From Conidiobolus incongruus B7586 (Eukaryota; Entomophthoromycota; Entomophthoromycetes; Entomophthorales; Conidiobolaceae), in contig JNEM01014771.1 of NCBI GenBank assembly GCA_000697335.1, positions 1 through 64,000 on the forward strand: 64,000 nucleotides of DNA, written 5' to 3'. This document shows positions 37,541 to 50,407 of this stretch, one piece after another. How positions within the stretch are numbered: position 1 is the stretch's first letter; every line of letters starts with the position of its first letter. The translations under genes and the position numbers were made by a program. The notes beneath the pieces are model-generated. The model made no database searches. It was not told the DNA's origin and was given only the letters and a program-made list of their open reading frames with translations.

Positions 37541-39539
37541 AATAAATTAAATAATATATATAAAGATATATCAAATAAGATCTTATTTAACTATTTCTAT
37601 TTATACTATTTTAAATATTATAAAATATATTTCTGATAAATGAAAAAGATCAAATTTAAAAATACCAACTTGTTTTATTAAAAAAACTATCAAATTATTT
37701 TATTATTCAAAAAATTATATTATATATTGAAACATAAATATTGCTTAATTAAACAAGATACAATGTGGATAATCTATACTTAAATAAATATTCAGAAAAA
37801 AAATGATAGAAAGTTAAAGCTTATTTGAATATAACAAAAATCAAGAATGTTACATTATTTTTATTTGAATGAATAAATTAAAAATTTATTTTTATATCCT
37901 TTGACTTAAAATTTAATTAACATATTAAATTACACTTTAATAATTCCGAAATGAATTTTAACAAATAAGAATTTAATTTAAAAATATTAGATATTTCGAT
38001 AAATTGTAGTAATATAAATTTGTCTTCATCAACTTTATATCTACAAAATAATATCTAATATGTAGTTTAAATATTAGTTGAAAATATTTTTATTTTGCAT
38101 AATAATAAAATAGATTTAGCAAAATGATTAACGATTCTTCTATATATATGTTATATATTAATTATATTTTCAAGTTTTAACCTTTATATTATTAATTCTT
38201 TAAGTAGTAAAAAGATATAGTGATATAAAAATTAACGTATTTAAAAATTTAAGTTTCAATCATTGATAACAACATTTTAGGTATTAGAAGTTTAGGAAAA
38301 ATATAGCAAATTATATTTCAAATTTAAAAAAACTAATAACTTTATATTTATTTATTTGAATTTAATATTTATGATATAAATTATTTAAAATTTGGTTTAT
38401 TATTTAAGTACAAATACCTTTTATTAGGACTATATATTAATGTAATAAATGATCGTATTTTAAAACTTAAATACCTTACAATAGTAATTTTTTGTTTAAT
38501 CATAATTTTTTATCAATTATTTAGTTTATAAAAAAATATTTATGATTATCCACTATTAATTAATTGGATAGCTAATAATTATGAGCTTTTATAAAAATAT
38601 ATCAAATACTAAGTTTTATCTGTATCATTGATGAGCAATAATATATCATACTGTATTTGATTCTTTTCTTTTAATCTTTTTATTAGTATATCCTCAATAG
38701 TTATTTTCAAATATAATTAAGATTGAATTTAATATTAAAATGGAAATATTTTATTTTTTGAATTCAGCTAGGTGGATTTAATATTCTTAAATTTTATCAC
38801 TACCTTATATAATATTTGAAAAAAAAATATTAAAAAAGAGAAAAGTAGGAAATTCTTATTGTTAATATTTAATTATAGTTTTCTCAACAAATTATTGGCA
38901 TCATTTAAATTGATAAAATAAACTTCAAGTTACATTTGGCTCATTCAGGGCATTAAGAAATCATCATTACCTTTTATGTCAAAAATTCGAATATGTAAAA
39001 TTTTTAGCAAAGATATATTAATGGTTAATTTATTTAACCCAGAAAATTCAGGAGTATCTATTGAATTATTGATTAATATAGAACTTGAAGTAATTACTTT
39101 CCATTTCTTAATGAAAGATAACACTTTATTAATAGACCTCAATAAAATAATAATTTATAAATCAACCAATCACAACATTTCGATTCAATTTGAATCAATA
39201 TGGATCCATTAAATTAATTAGAAATTCATCATGGATTTTGTTTTTAAATTTAATATATGTTTAAGTGTAACCGATATAAATTCAATTTTAAAATTCATTC
39301 ATATTTTAAATAGTTTATCAGAATGTTATTTTAAATAAATTAATTAATTTCAATATCACTTTATGTTATTAATATATTCATTTTTATTATAAATTTTTAT
39401 TTTGATATTAATTATATTATAATAACTAATTTTATGCAGTTTTAAAATTAAAAATAAATGTAAAATTGATGAAGTTTTTAAATAATAAACCAAATTTAAT
39501 ATACCAATTAGCAATATTAAAACAAGGATATTAATATAA
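37541..39539. other. AT-rich intergenic DNA, no gene seen
   Basis: No reliable features. A 78-codon frame at 38976-39212 has no recognisable domain and no supporting neighbours. Confidence 0.45.
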
Positions 39540-40850
39540 AAAATAAATAATAGAAAAGATTTTAAAATTCCAATTTAATAATAATATTAATATATGATTT
39601 ATAAAGATTAATTCATAATATGAAATTAATATCTTTTATTATTATTAACTTTTTACTATATTTTTAGTAAATTTCTAACATTTAAAAATCCTTTTTATTT
39701 ATGATTATAATCTATAATTTCATAAACTAGGTTAATTTGTTTATAGTAATATTTTTCCTATAAGCATATTTTTAATTACCTAAAATAATTATAATCACAT
39801 GATTTATAATTTAATTAATATATTAGATATAATAGCTTATTATAATTATTTTTAAATAAAAAATATTTTATAATTGTAAATTAATATATATATATTATAG
39901 TTATCATGTAAAATGATAGGTATTATTAATTAATATATGCACACCAATTAGAAATTATTAAAAAATACTATTGAACTTATAATTAATCAATTTAATTTTA
40001 ATATTAAATAAAAAAGATAAAATACTATAATCTATTGATACAAATATTATTTATTTATAAAAATATTGTTCATTAGAGATGATATAAAGGGTTTGTTTAC
40101 TTATATTATTTTTTTTAATTAAGAGATTATATAAAGGAATTTAAGATTTGTTAATTATAATAATTTAATATAAATACCTTTATCTTTAAATATATTTTTT
40201 TAAATTTAATTTAGCTATAATCATTTAATTTTAAAATTTTATCAAATTATAAGGAATCTTTTATAATTTTTCTAATTAATCTAAATTTATAATTTTATAT
40301 AAAAAATATATTAATATAACTTATATTGATATATTTAAATATTTATTTTTAATTTTTCATAACTTTATATATATATATATACATAAGTAATTAATCTTGT
40401 ATATTTTAATATATTTTCAATAATAACCTTTAAATTTAAAAAAACAAATATAGAAATAAATAGAAATTTTAAATAAAATATATGATTATAAGTTATATAT
40501 AAATTTTAAATAATTTTATTAATTAATGGTTATATTTTAATAATATTAAAAAAATTTTGAAAATCATTATTTCATTTATATATAATTAAATCTAATATTT
40601 AATTGCTATAAAAAAAACTATACAAAAAGATAATTATAAACTACTATGTATATAGTTAAAATTTTAATTCTTATATATATCCTGTATATTATTAATTTTA
40701 AAACCAATTATATATTCAAAAAAAATCCAAAAATTAATTATTTACTAATTTTTCTTTCTAAGCTAATAATTTTTTATAGTTACTAAGCTGTATTATTTTG
40801 AATGATATTTAATTTTGGAAAAAAATTGAAAAATCTTACACAAAAAATAA
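39540..40850 (-). mobile_element. Mariner-like copy 4, badly decayed
   Basis: Colinear with mariner copy 3 (44196-45509) over most of its length, for example TAATTACCTAAAATAATTATAATCA near 39773 against the same block near 44447, and the AAGATTTGTTAATTATAATAATT block near 40143 against 44836. Ends are approximate because the terminal repeats have eroded. The transposase frame on the minus strand is beyond reading. Confidence 0.65.
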
Positions 40851-41231
40851 CTAATGAAATAGTTTAACTTTAATTCGAAATATTCTTATATTCACATTAT
40901 TAAATCATATAATCATCAATAATTTTCATTTTAAGTTAATAATAATTTTATGATTTCATCAAATTCTACATCATTGAATAGCACTAAAAATATAATGATA
41001 TAACTATGAATTAAGGAAGATAAAATATTTGAAATATATTGCTCAATGTATATTAATTATATATTCTAAGATAATTGATTGAATGAGCGATTTATTAAAT
41101 CACATCCATAGCCCATTTATCGAACATAGTTGAATTAATATAAATTTCTAATGAATATGGAATTTTGTATTAAATTTTTTGGCTAAATAGACATAAGATT
41201 TTGGAAATTAAATAAATATTTTACACTCAAA
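40851..41231. other. Intergenic upstream of AKR-7
   Basis: AT-rich; unlike the intact copies, no clear TATA motif is found about 70-80 nt before the AKR-7 ATG. Confidence 0.4.
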
Positions 41232-42359
41232 ATGATTAGAATAATTTATCGCAGATTGGGACATAGTTGTTCCAAGATTTCTGTCCTCTCTTGTAGTGGA
41301 TGGTAGCACTTATTGCTATGCACTTTATTTTTCACGACATTAATCACTTTAATGATGTTTATCAGCTGACTGTTGGTGATAAGGTTGATCAATGTAAACT
41401 AAATGCACCTTTTAAAGTCTAAGATTAAAATTATTTTTTTATTTTTTTAGGCGATAAATCGATGAATGCTTTTAATAATGATATTAACTTCCTCGATTAT
41501 GCTGAAGTCTCGGCTCATGCACAAAGTGAAATCGTTTTGAGCCAAGCGATGAAGAACAACAGTTCCAAGTATGAAGATATTATTGTTTATACCAAAATCT
41601 GCTGGTGAATTGGTTACTGGAGCTCCAATGTCACTGATATATCCAAGAAACACTTTACCAAAGGTGCTAATGCCAGCTTCAAATGACTTTGATTGAGCTA
41701 TATAAATTTGATTCATATCGACTCTCCTGATCCTGAAACATCTATTGAAGAAGTTGTTGGTGGATTCAACTTCTTGATCAGCCAAGTCAAAGGCTTGTAT
41801 TAGGAAACTAGTGAATGAAGCGCTCATCAGAGCGCTGAAACCCATATAATTGTTCAAAAGTTAGGATTAGAAGGTTCCATAATGGAACAACCTTAGTACA
41901 ACTTATTTGAAAGAGAAAAACTTGAAAAGGAATACCTTCCCATCTTTGAGAACTTTGGTTTAGGTACTATTATTTGGAGTCTTCTTGCCTCGGATCCCTT
42001 GACTGGTAAGTACAACAATGGTATTCCAGAAGGAAGTCGTTTAAGTGCTAAGGAAGGATTTGCCACCATCCTTGCTGCTAAATATAACTCCCCTGAAGGT
42101 CAAGCCAAGATTGAAAAGGTTCGTAAATTTACTCTTACCTCTGGCAAACTGGGTTGCACTCCTACCTCATTAACCATTGCTTAGTATATTGAGAGCCCTA
42201 ACGTCTCTACTGTCAATACCGGTGCTTCCAGGGTTGAAAAACTTGAAGATCACTTGAAGATTTTTGACAATGTTGACAAATGACTCCAGAAACCCAGACA
42301 CCCTTAAAGGAATTGATCAAGTCTTCTAAACTAAACCTGCTTCAGTAGTCATCAGATAA
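41232..42359 (+). pseudogene. AKR-7: aldo-keto reductase pseudogene, relatively young
   Basis: A full-length copy of the AKR-8 type. Exon 1 is 41232-41302 (MIRIIYRRLGHSCSKISV, donor TG/GTAGCA); exon 2 reads LTVGDKVDQ after a 3' splice site ending ATCAG; exon 3 begins after TTTTTTAG near 41450. Broken features include Tyr57 to Ser (FLDYAEVSAHA), TGA for Trp near 41607, TAG and TAA stops (for example in the QYNLF block near 41896 and WCV block near 42183) and frameshifts near the C-terminus. The stretch 41999-42184 is still open and is closest to AKR-8 (EGSRLSAKEGFATILAAK). Family end at 42357-42359. Confidence 0.92.
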
Positions 42360-43823
42360 ACCTATTATTGTATATAAATTACTAATAAATAATATTTCAT
42401 CTTCCAATTAATAATTGGTATTTAGTAAAAATGTTATCCAAGAACGAAATTTACAAACAAAAATACATAGTAACCCAAAAATTAATATTTAATAAATTTT
42501 TTCAACTTCACATCAATTCGATAATCTTTATTGTTAATCAATGAAAGTTATATGGCATCATTATGATTATCTTTTCGTCCAATATGTCTTTTATTAACAA
42601 ACAACTCAAGATCTCATATCACGCCCTGCACGAAAAATTATAATTTCTCACTATGTCGTGAAATTTATTTTATTCGATCAAAGCTTTATTAAATTCCTTA
42701 AAATATTTTATAAAGAAAAAATGCTACAACTCTAAGTGTTTCCAGTTAATCTAAAATTTGATAATTCAATACAATTAAATATGATTTGATTCAGAGTTAG
42801 AAAATCAATTATAATTATTATTCAATAAATATATATTGTATTTCCAACTAAATATATAATTATACGTTTTAATACTAGAAATTATATAAAATTTCATTAT
42901 ATATTAAACAAATAAATTAGAAAAATTAACCGTTTATTATGTTTTGATCACTTTCAAAAAAAGCAATAACTTAATTAGAATCACTCATATTTAATATTTA
43001 AGTAGTTATATACATTATGTTTTATTCATTCACCCAAATATATAGTGCTATTCAAAACTAATTATATATATATATACATCTTAAGTTCGATTCCTAATCA
43101 TAAAAAACTTAAATTATAATAAAAATTTTCTTAATTATATCCTCATTGAATAATAATTCATATCAAATTTTATAATAGCGTATTTAAAAACACAATTGTA
43201 GAGTGGTATATGCATCAAATATATTCTATAATTATAATTGCATATCAATTACTTTTGAGAGCTTGTATCATTTGAGTAGTATGAAATATTTGTATCAGAA
43301 TTTAAAAAAAAACAAGATTTTATTTAAATAATTTTTTGAATTTATTTTGAAGCTGTCTTATACAACTCCACATATAAAATCCACAGATTTCTTTAACCAT
43401 TGACTGAGTATATTATCCATTTCATAAATTTTCATTGTATAATAAATATATTTAAATATTTAATATTTTAAAAAATGCAACAATATTATAAATTATTATA
43501 TAAATTTTTTATTCAATATTCCATTTATAATATATTAAAAACTAATCAAAATAATTTATTACATTATTTATATTATTTAAATAATAAAATATTATTATAT
43601 ATCTATTTAATATAATTTGAGCTTATTATTTGTGAAATTTAAACCCAATATATTCTAACTTTTGTCAATTTTGTAAAGTTGAAGATTTGAGTTTTTTTGG
43701 TTATATCAGTTATTGAAAAGAATATTGAACCTTTTAAAGTTCCAAATAATTAGTATTTGATATTTATTTCACTATATATTATAAAATTTAAACTAATAAT
43801 ATAGCAATAATTCTGTAAAAGGC
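42360..43823. other. Intergenic, nothing recognised
   Basis: AT-rich; no gene or repeat similarity found. Confidence 0.45.
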
Positions 43824-44195
43824 TGTTAATAAACTAGTTCTCAAAATTCTTATATATAATTTTATATAATGATTTAACTTAAAATTAAATAAATAAACTA
43901 TATTTTTTAAGTTAATCTAATTATATAAATAGTATTGATTTAATTTACAAATATGGTTTTTTTTTCTTCTCAATTTTTACTATTTTTTTTAGTTTTTATT
44001 ACTATTCCTAAAATTAATATTATATCTTTTAATATTATATAATATTGATACTATTTAATACAGAATCCAATATAGCTATATTAACTAATTTGTTTATAAA
44101 AATTAAATAAAAATTTCTTACTAATATAGTAATTTATCAAATAAATATTATATTAAGCCTAATTTTAAACTATATTAGTTTTATTGCTATTATTA
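43824..44195 (+). mobile_element. Solo LTR of the chromovirus family, next to a mariner insertion
   Basis: Matches the 400-bp LTR from TGTTAATAAACTAG through the TATAAATAGTATTGATTTAA block to near its 3' end, where mariner copy 3 begins. No internal element sequence adjoins it. Confidence 0.75.
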
Positions 44196-45509
44196 TTACT
44201 CTGTAATTTAAATAATAGGAATTTTTTATGATTGAAAAAAAATAAACATTTTAATATATAAAAAGTAAAAATAAATATATATTATGAAATTAATAATTTC
44301 CTTTATTTCTAATAACTTTTTGATATATTTTTAGCAAAAATCTAATACCTAAAAAATAGTTCTTTTTATTAAAGACTGAAATTTGATATTTCACAAACTA
44401 ATTAAATTTTCTTGTAAAAATTTTCTTTTCTGTAAGCTGGTTTTTTAATTACCTAAAACAATTATAATCATATAGGTTATAATCTAGGGAATATACTAGA
44501 TGTGGTAGTTTTTTCCAGTTATTTTTAATTAAAAAGTTTTTTACAAGTTTAGATTTATGTATTTTGCAATTATCATGCAAAATAATAGGTCTTCTCAAAT
44601 TATATTAAAAATACCAATTAGAAATAGTTTTATTTAAAAAAAAATATAAAGTTTACTATTAATTGATTTTCTTTTAGGAACTAAATAAGAATATCATATG
44701 CTATTATAATTTATTACAACAATTAACATTTGCTTATCAATAAAGTATTTATTTAAAGAGATTTGTAGAGTGGGTTGATTTAGCTTAATCCAACACTTTG
44801 ATTTATGTTTTAGTAAAGGATTATACAAAAGAATCTAAGATTTATTAATTATAATAATTCATTGTAAAAGCCTTGGTTTCTAGCTATACCTTAGTAAGTT
44901 CTGTTTAATAATAACTACTCTAGCTTTTTTTCAAGTTTTAGTTAAATTATAAGATACCTATTTTATATTTTTATTAATTAATTTTAATTTATACTTTAAT
45001 ATATACAAAATACTTATGTGACTAATATTAAAGTATCTTGATAATTCTCTAGCTAAAATAAAAAGGTGTTTTTCAATATATTTTTTTACTTTTTTAACAA
45101 TTAAAAGAATAACAGTTGAAATTAGTCATTTAGACTTTAGCAGGTTTAGGTAGTTTCTTTCCTAGCTTTAAAATAATTTACCTAGTAATAAATTGTTGAT
45201 TTAGATAATGCTTTATTACCAAAAGCTGCTTGTAAATTTTAAATGATTTTAGAGGGTTTATAGTTAAGTTTTATTGATACTAAATTAAAAAACTTTTGAT
45301 AGTTATTATTTAATTTAAATATGATTAAATTAAACAATTAATTTTAAAAAATTATTTTTTTAATCAAAAAAGTTATTATATATATATATATATAATTTAA
45401 AATTATTTATTTTCTTATTTGTTTTGTATATATTTTTTTATTTAAAACTAATAATATGTTTGAAAAATCAGAAATTAAAAAATTTCCCATTTCTTTAATT
45501 CTATAATAA
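44196..45509 (-). mobile_element. Mariner-like DNA transposon, copy 3, decayed
   Basis: A 1314-bp element, TA-flanked (44194-44195 and 45510-45511), in reverse orientation: it opens with TTACTCTGTAATTTAAATAA, the inverted right end of copies 1 and 2, and closes with CCCATTTCTTTAATTCTATA, the inverted left end. Transposase remnants lie on the minus strand. It keeps more G+C than copies 4 and 5 and is the best guide to the family's inner sequence, but many stops are present. It lies exactly between two LTR remnants. Confidence 0.85.
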
Positions 45510-45857
45510 TATTAAAGACTAATTTTTTAAATTTTTATATATATTTCTATATAATTTAATTAATTATAGATATAATATTGAATTATTTTAATAAACTAGG
45601 TTTTTTTTCTTAACTTTTATTATTTTTTATCTTTTATACTATTTTTAAAATTGAGACTATATTTTATTAATATTATAATATATTAATACTATCTAATATA
45701 TATCTTAATATATTAGTGACTTATTCAAATTTAAAGCTTAATTAAACTTTGTTTATATTTACACATTATATTTTATATTATCTTATAATATAAAATATTA
45801 TATTAATTTTATATTAATTTTTTTTATATTTTATTGGTATTTTACCATTATATATAT
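45510..45857 (+). mobile_element. LTR remnant of the chromovirus family
   Basis: Aligns with the LTR from its first bases (TATTAAAGACTAATTTTTTA against TGTTAAGAGACTAG) to its end, with an internal deletion near the start. Strongly AT-shifted. Begins at the very base where mariner copy 3 ends. Confidence 0.65.
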
Positions 45858-45859
45858 AT

Positions 45860-46132
45860 ATAATTAATAAATTAAGTTTTTCTCTTTATCTTTTAATTCT
45901 GATTATTTTTAATCTTTTTTATTATTTCTAAGATTAAAATTATATTTCATCAATATTATAGTATATTAACACTATTTAATATAAATCTTAATATATTAAT
46001 GATTTACCTTAATTTAAAGATTAATCAAACTTTATTTATCTTCTGATATTATATTATTATATTCTATATTTTATTACCTTTATATTAAACTTTTTTTTAA
46101 ACTATATCAATAATTTTGCTTTAGTGTTTATA
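45860..46132 (+). mobile_element. Partial LTR remnant of the chromovirus family
   Basis: Follows the LTR from its AATAAACTAGG block to its 3' end (AATAAATTAAGTTTTTCTCT onwards); the first third of the LTR is absent. Directly adjoins the preceding LTR remnant and the following Tc1-like element. Confidence 0.6.
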
Positions 46133-47480
46133 GTTATACTATAATAAATAATATTTAAATATATTTAGTAAACTATTAGCAAAAATATTAACCTTTAATA
46201 TTTAACCAAGGTAAGTTATAAATTTACAGGTTTTTAAGATTAAAGGATATATTTAACAATATATAACCATATCTTTTTTCTCTCTTTGCTATTATTTTAT
46301 ATAATATTTTACAGATATACTAAATTTTTTTATTAGTATTATTATACTTAAATCCCTTTCTAAAAGAATCTACTTATACATTAATCAACTTTATAAAAAA
46401 AGTAAATCAACTTGTGATATTGTTAGAATTACTAGTGTTAGCTAGTTTATTATAGCTAAGGTTGTTAAAAATAGCAATAAAGAAACATTTAAATTTAAAC
46501 TTAAGTGTGTTAAAATTATAAATAAATATGATAAGAAGTATATTTATAGGTTAGTTAATATAAGCAAGTGTAGTACTACTGTAGAAATATAGCAGGAACT
46601 ATAAAACTATACAAAAATATTAGTTAACACTAATATTATTATATGTATTTTATATTAACATAGATACCACTTACACTTTAAGAAAAAACACCCCCAACTA
46701 AAGAAATCCTACTATAAAACTAGGTGGGAGTTTAAATGTTACCATTGATATTAAACTAAAACTAATTAGAGTAAGGTTATTTAGTTTAATGAAACAAAAA
46801 TATACTTTAGTAGATTTGATAGAAAAGCTAGATGCTTCAGAAAAAATACAAAACTACTTTATAACCATTATATTAATTTTACCTAAAAGTATAATAATGG
46901 GTTAATTATTATTTAAGGATGTATATTGTTTTTAGGTGTAAGGTATCTTTATAAAATTAATAAGGGAATTAATGTTAAGATATACTAAAGTATTCTAAAC
47001 AATAAATTAAAAAAAACCATTGAATAATATAGGTTAAACAAATCTAATGTTATTTTTTAGCAAGATAATACCTTTTGCTATACTATAACTTCTACTACCA
47101 AATAACTTAAAAATAATAAGATAATAGTTATGAAGTAGCTTTTTCAATTTCCTAACTTTAATCTAATTAAATACCTTTAGGATTAGTTAAAAAAAGTTAT
47201 TAAAGCTTTCCCCCCAGTAAAAAATTTAAATCAACTTTAGAAATATGTTTAAGAGGTATAGAACAAGATTAACCCTTCTTAGTGTAAGAAGTTAGTTGAT
47301 TCTATACCCTATAAACTTAAAGAAGTTAGAAAAGCTAAAGGTAGATACATTAAATTTTAATTTTTTTTATCATTAAAAACCTATAAATTTATAATTTACT
47401 TTAGGTAAAATTTAAAGGTTTATATTTTAACCAATTAATAGTTAAGTATCATCATTTAATAATATATATAACTAATAAAT
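46133..47480 (+). mobile_element. Tc1-like DNA transposon, copy 1, decayed
   Basis: About 1.35 kb. The inverted ends are about 110 bp: 46133-46240 reads the same, with some drift, as the reverse of about 47370-47480 (core AACCTTTAATATTTAACCAA and its complement). A transposase of about 340 codons lies at about 46340-47360. It has a helix-turn-helix start (LSKRIYLYINQLYKK), the catalytic region around FNETKIYFSRF, FQQDN-like DNTFCYT, and the third motif near FNLIKYL, fitting a DD34E Tc1 enzyme. It ends KGRYIKF. Many stops are TAA/TAG at likely Gln positions. Confidence 0.82.
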
Positions 47481-47489
47481 ATAATAGAT

Positions 47490-48815
47490 TTTAATTATTT
47501 AATTTAAGTTTATTTTATTAAATATTAATTAAGTTATTAGTAAAAATATAGGTGTTTTTGATTTTATAATTTACTTTTGTAGGTTAATATATATAACTAT
47601 ATCTTTTTTCTCTTTTTGTTATTATTTTATATAATATTTTATAGATATATTAAATTTTTTTATTAGTATTATTATACCTAAATCCCTCTCTAAAAAAATC
47701 TATTTATATATTAATTAACTTTATAAAAAAGGTAAATTAACTTGTGATATTATTAGAATTACTAGTGTTAGTTAGTTTATTATAGTTAAAGCTATTAAGA
47801 ATAGTAATAAAAAAACATTTAAACTTAAACTTAAGGTATGTTAAAATTATAAATAAATATGATAAGAAGTATATTTATAAGTTAGTTAGTATAAGTAAAT
47901 AAAGTATTACTATAGAAATATAACAGGAATTATAAAACTATATAAAAATATTAGTTAGCATTAATATTATTATATGTGTTTTATATTAACATAGATACTA
48001 CTTACACTTTAAGAAAAAACACCCCTAACTAAAAAAATCTTATTATAAAGTTAAGTAAGAGTTTAAATATTGCTATTAATATTAAATTAAAACTAATTAG
48101 AGTAAGGTTATTTAATTTAATAAAATAAAAATATATTTTAGTAAATCTAATAAAAAAACTAGAAACTTTAAAAAAGATACAAAACTATTTTATAACTATT
48201 ATATTAATTTTACCTAAAAGTATAATAGTAGGTTAATTATTATTTAAGGATATATGTTGTTTTTAAGTGTAAAATATTTTTATAAAGCTAACAAAAGAAT
48301 TAATATTAAAATATACTAAAATATTCTAAATAATAAATTAAAAAAAACCATTGAATAATATAGGTTAAATAAATCTAATATTATTTTCTAGTAAAATAAT
48401 ACTTCTTGTTATACTATAGCTTTTATTACTAAATAACTTAAAAATAACAAGATAACAGTTATAAAGTAGTTTTTTTAATTTTTTAACCTTAATTTAATTA
48501 AACACCTTTGGGATTAGTTAAAAAAAGCTATTAAAGTTTTCCCCTTAGTAAAAGATTTAAATTAACTTTAGAAATATATTTAAGAAACATAGAATAAGAT
48601 TAACCCTTTTTAATATAAGAAGTTAGTTGATTCTATACCCTATAAACTTAAAGAAGTTAGAAAAGCTAAAAATAAATACACTAGGTTTTAATTTTTTTTA
48701 TCACTAAAAACTTATAAATTTATAACTCACCTTAGGTAAAATTTAAAGGTTTATATTTTAGCCAATTAATAACTAAATATCATCATTAAATGATATATAT
48801 AATTAATAAATATAG
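47490..48815 (+). mobile_element. Tc1-like DNA transposon, copy 2 (tandem), decayed
   Basis: A second copy of the element just before it, offset by about 1330 bp throughout its transposase (47670-48690). About 30 bp are missing from its 5' end compared with copy 1. Differences from copy 1 are mostly C-to-T and G-to-A, making this copy still more AT-rich. It is followed by the same linker as copy 1 and by another partial 5' terminal repeat (48830-48930). Confidence 0.8.
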
Positions 48816-48930
48816 TAGATTTTAATTATTTAATTTAAGTTTATTTCATTAAATAATAATCAAGTTATTAGTAAAAATATAAGTGTTTTTGATTTTATGA
48901 CTCACTTTTAAAATTTAATATATATGTATA
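48816..48930 (+). repeat. Third partial copy of the Tc1 linker and 5' end
   Basis: The sequence AAGTTATTAGTAAAAATATA and TGTTTTTGATTTTATG repeats the linker found between Tc1 copies 1 and 2 (about 47530-47570), but no third transposase follows. It marks the right edge of a tandem array. Confidence 0.6.
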
Positions 48931-50333
48931 ATTATTAATAATAAAAATACCTTATAAAACTATAATAATAGTTATTTAATAATTATATAAAATACCAATA
49001 TTAGTTATTTTATCTTAAATATTTCAATATTAAAAAAATTTAGAAAAATTGATTAATATATATTAATATCAAAAAATAGTAAAATAATTGAATACAAATA
49101 ATATCATATCAAAATTATAATTAGAATTATTTGTTTATTATAAAAATATTATTTATAATGATATCAAAATAAATCAAATAATTTTTGAAATAGAAACATT
49201 TTGCTGCAAAATATTATATGAAAATACTAAATTTAATAGAATAAGAATAAATATGATTGATATAGCAGAACAATGATAAAAACTTTTATGATACTCTATA
49301 TCAACTTATAATCATTTGATTTTTGAAAATGAATTTCAATATATATAGTCACTTTTTATCAAAAATAATATATACTGAATATATCAAAATAAATGATAAA
49401 CATTAGGCATGTACATATATCAGCATACATGTAATAATATTCTTTTTATCAAGTTGAACTTTAATTAGAACTAATTATGATCCATGTTAGAGTGTGTTAT
49501 ACAATATCAAAAATGTGTGCACAATTCAAATTTTCCTTGAATTGAAATTATTGATACCAAGCACTATTATCCTTTAATTTACCAAATATTTTAAAATATA
49601 TTTTTATCACTTTTTTAAAGATATTTAATAATAATCATTGATTATTAATAGATTTCATTTGTTGAATTTAATTTTTGACAAACTTTATCTAGATTTACAA
49701 ATTTTCTACTATTCAAACACTATTCGTTTTAATCAGATACAGGTTTAAATCTAATCCAAACTGGTTAACCTTTAATTTCAAAATTTGAAATTTATTTTGT
49801 GAATGGATCGAATTCATAAATTTAATCTGCGGTTGGAATGCATATTTATTTATGAGAAAATAAAGTTTCAAAAGTTAAAAAATTGTAAGTAAATATTACA
49901 TTATTAAAATCATAGTTAAATATAATTTGTGATTTTTTCGTTGATTGAGGATTCACATTTTTTGAATCAGATCTTATCTATTTTTATTATATTTCTTATT
50001 GATAAAATTTCTTAATTCAATAATTGGTTAATGTATTTGAAATATAATCCAAAAACGAAATATGATAGAATCAAAATTATCGGTTTCAACAATATTAAAC
50101 TGATCAGAACATTTAAAAAAATAATTTAGGATATAATTCTGCATTAAAATTTAAACACGTTTGAATCCAGAATATACAAGTTTATTACAATATCCAAAGG
50201 AAATTCAATTAAAGGATGTTTGGATAGATGACATTAGCACGATACATGAAACTTATTCGGGGACAAATTAGTAATCGAACCTCAAAGAGTTTGTATTGGT
50301 ATGAAATCATTTCCCATTTAATTTGAATGCAGT
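48931..50333. other. Intergenic upstream of AKR-8
   Basis: AT-rich; GC rises in the last 200 nt (50200-50330) as in a promoter region. No gene seen. Confidence 0.45.
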
Positions 50334-50340
50334 TATAAAA
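50334..50340 (+). promoter_or_regulatory. TATA box of AKR-8
   Basis: TATAAAA in a locally GC-richer context, 74 nt before the start codon; the clearest TATA box in the window. Confidence 0.6.
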
Positions 50341-50407
50341 GCGTGAGTTGGGTCACCTGAATACAATAATAATTAATTAAAATTCAACAACAAAATATTC
50401 AATAAAA

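Noticed and set aside
38976-39212. 78-codon plus-strand frame as a small gene
   Set aside because: No domain, Ile/Asn/Lys-rich in keeping with background, overlapped by an equal minus-strand frame.
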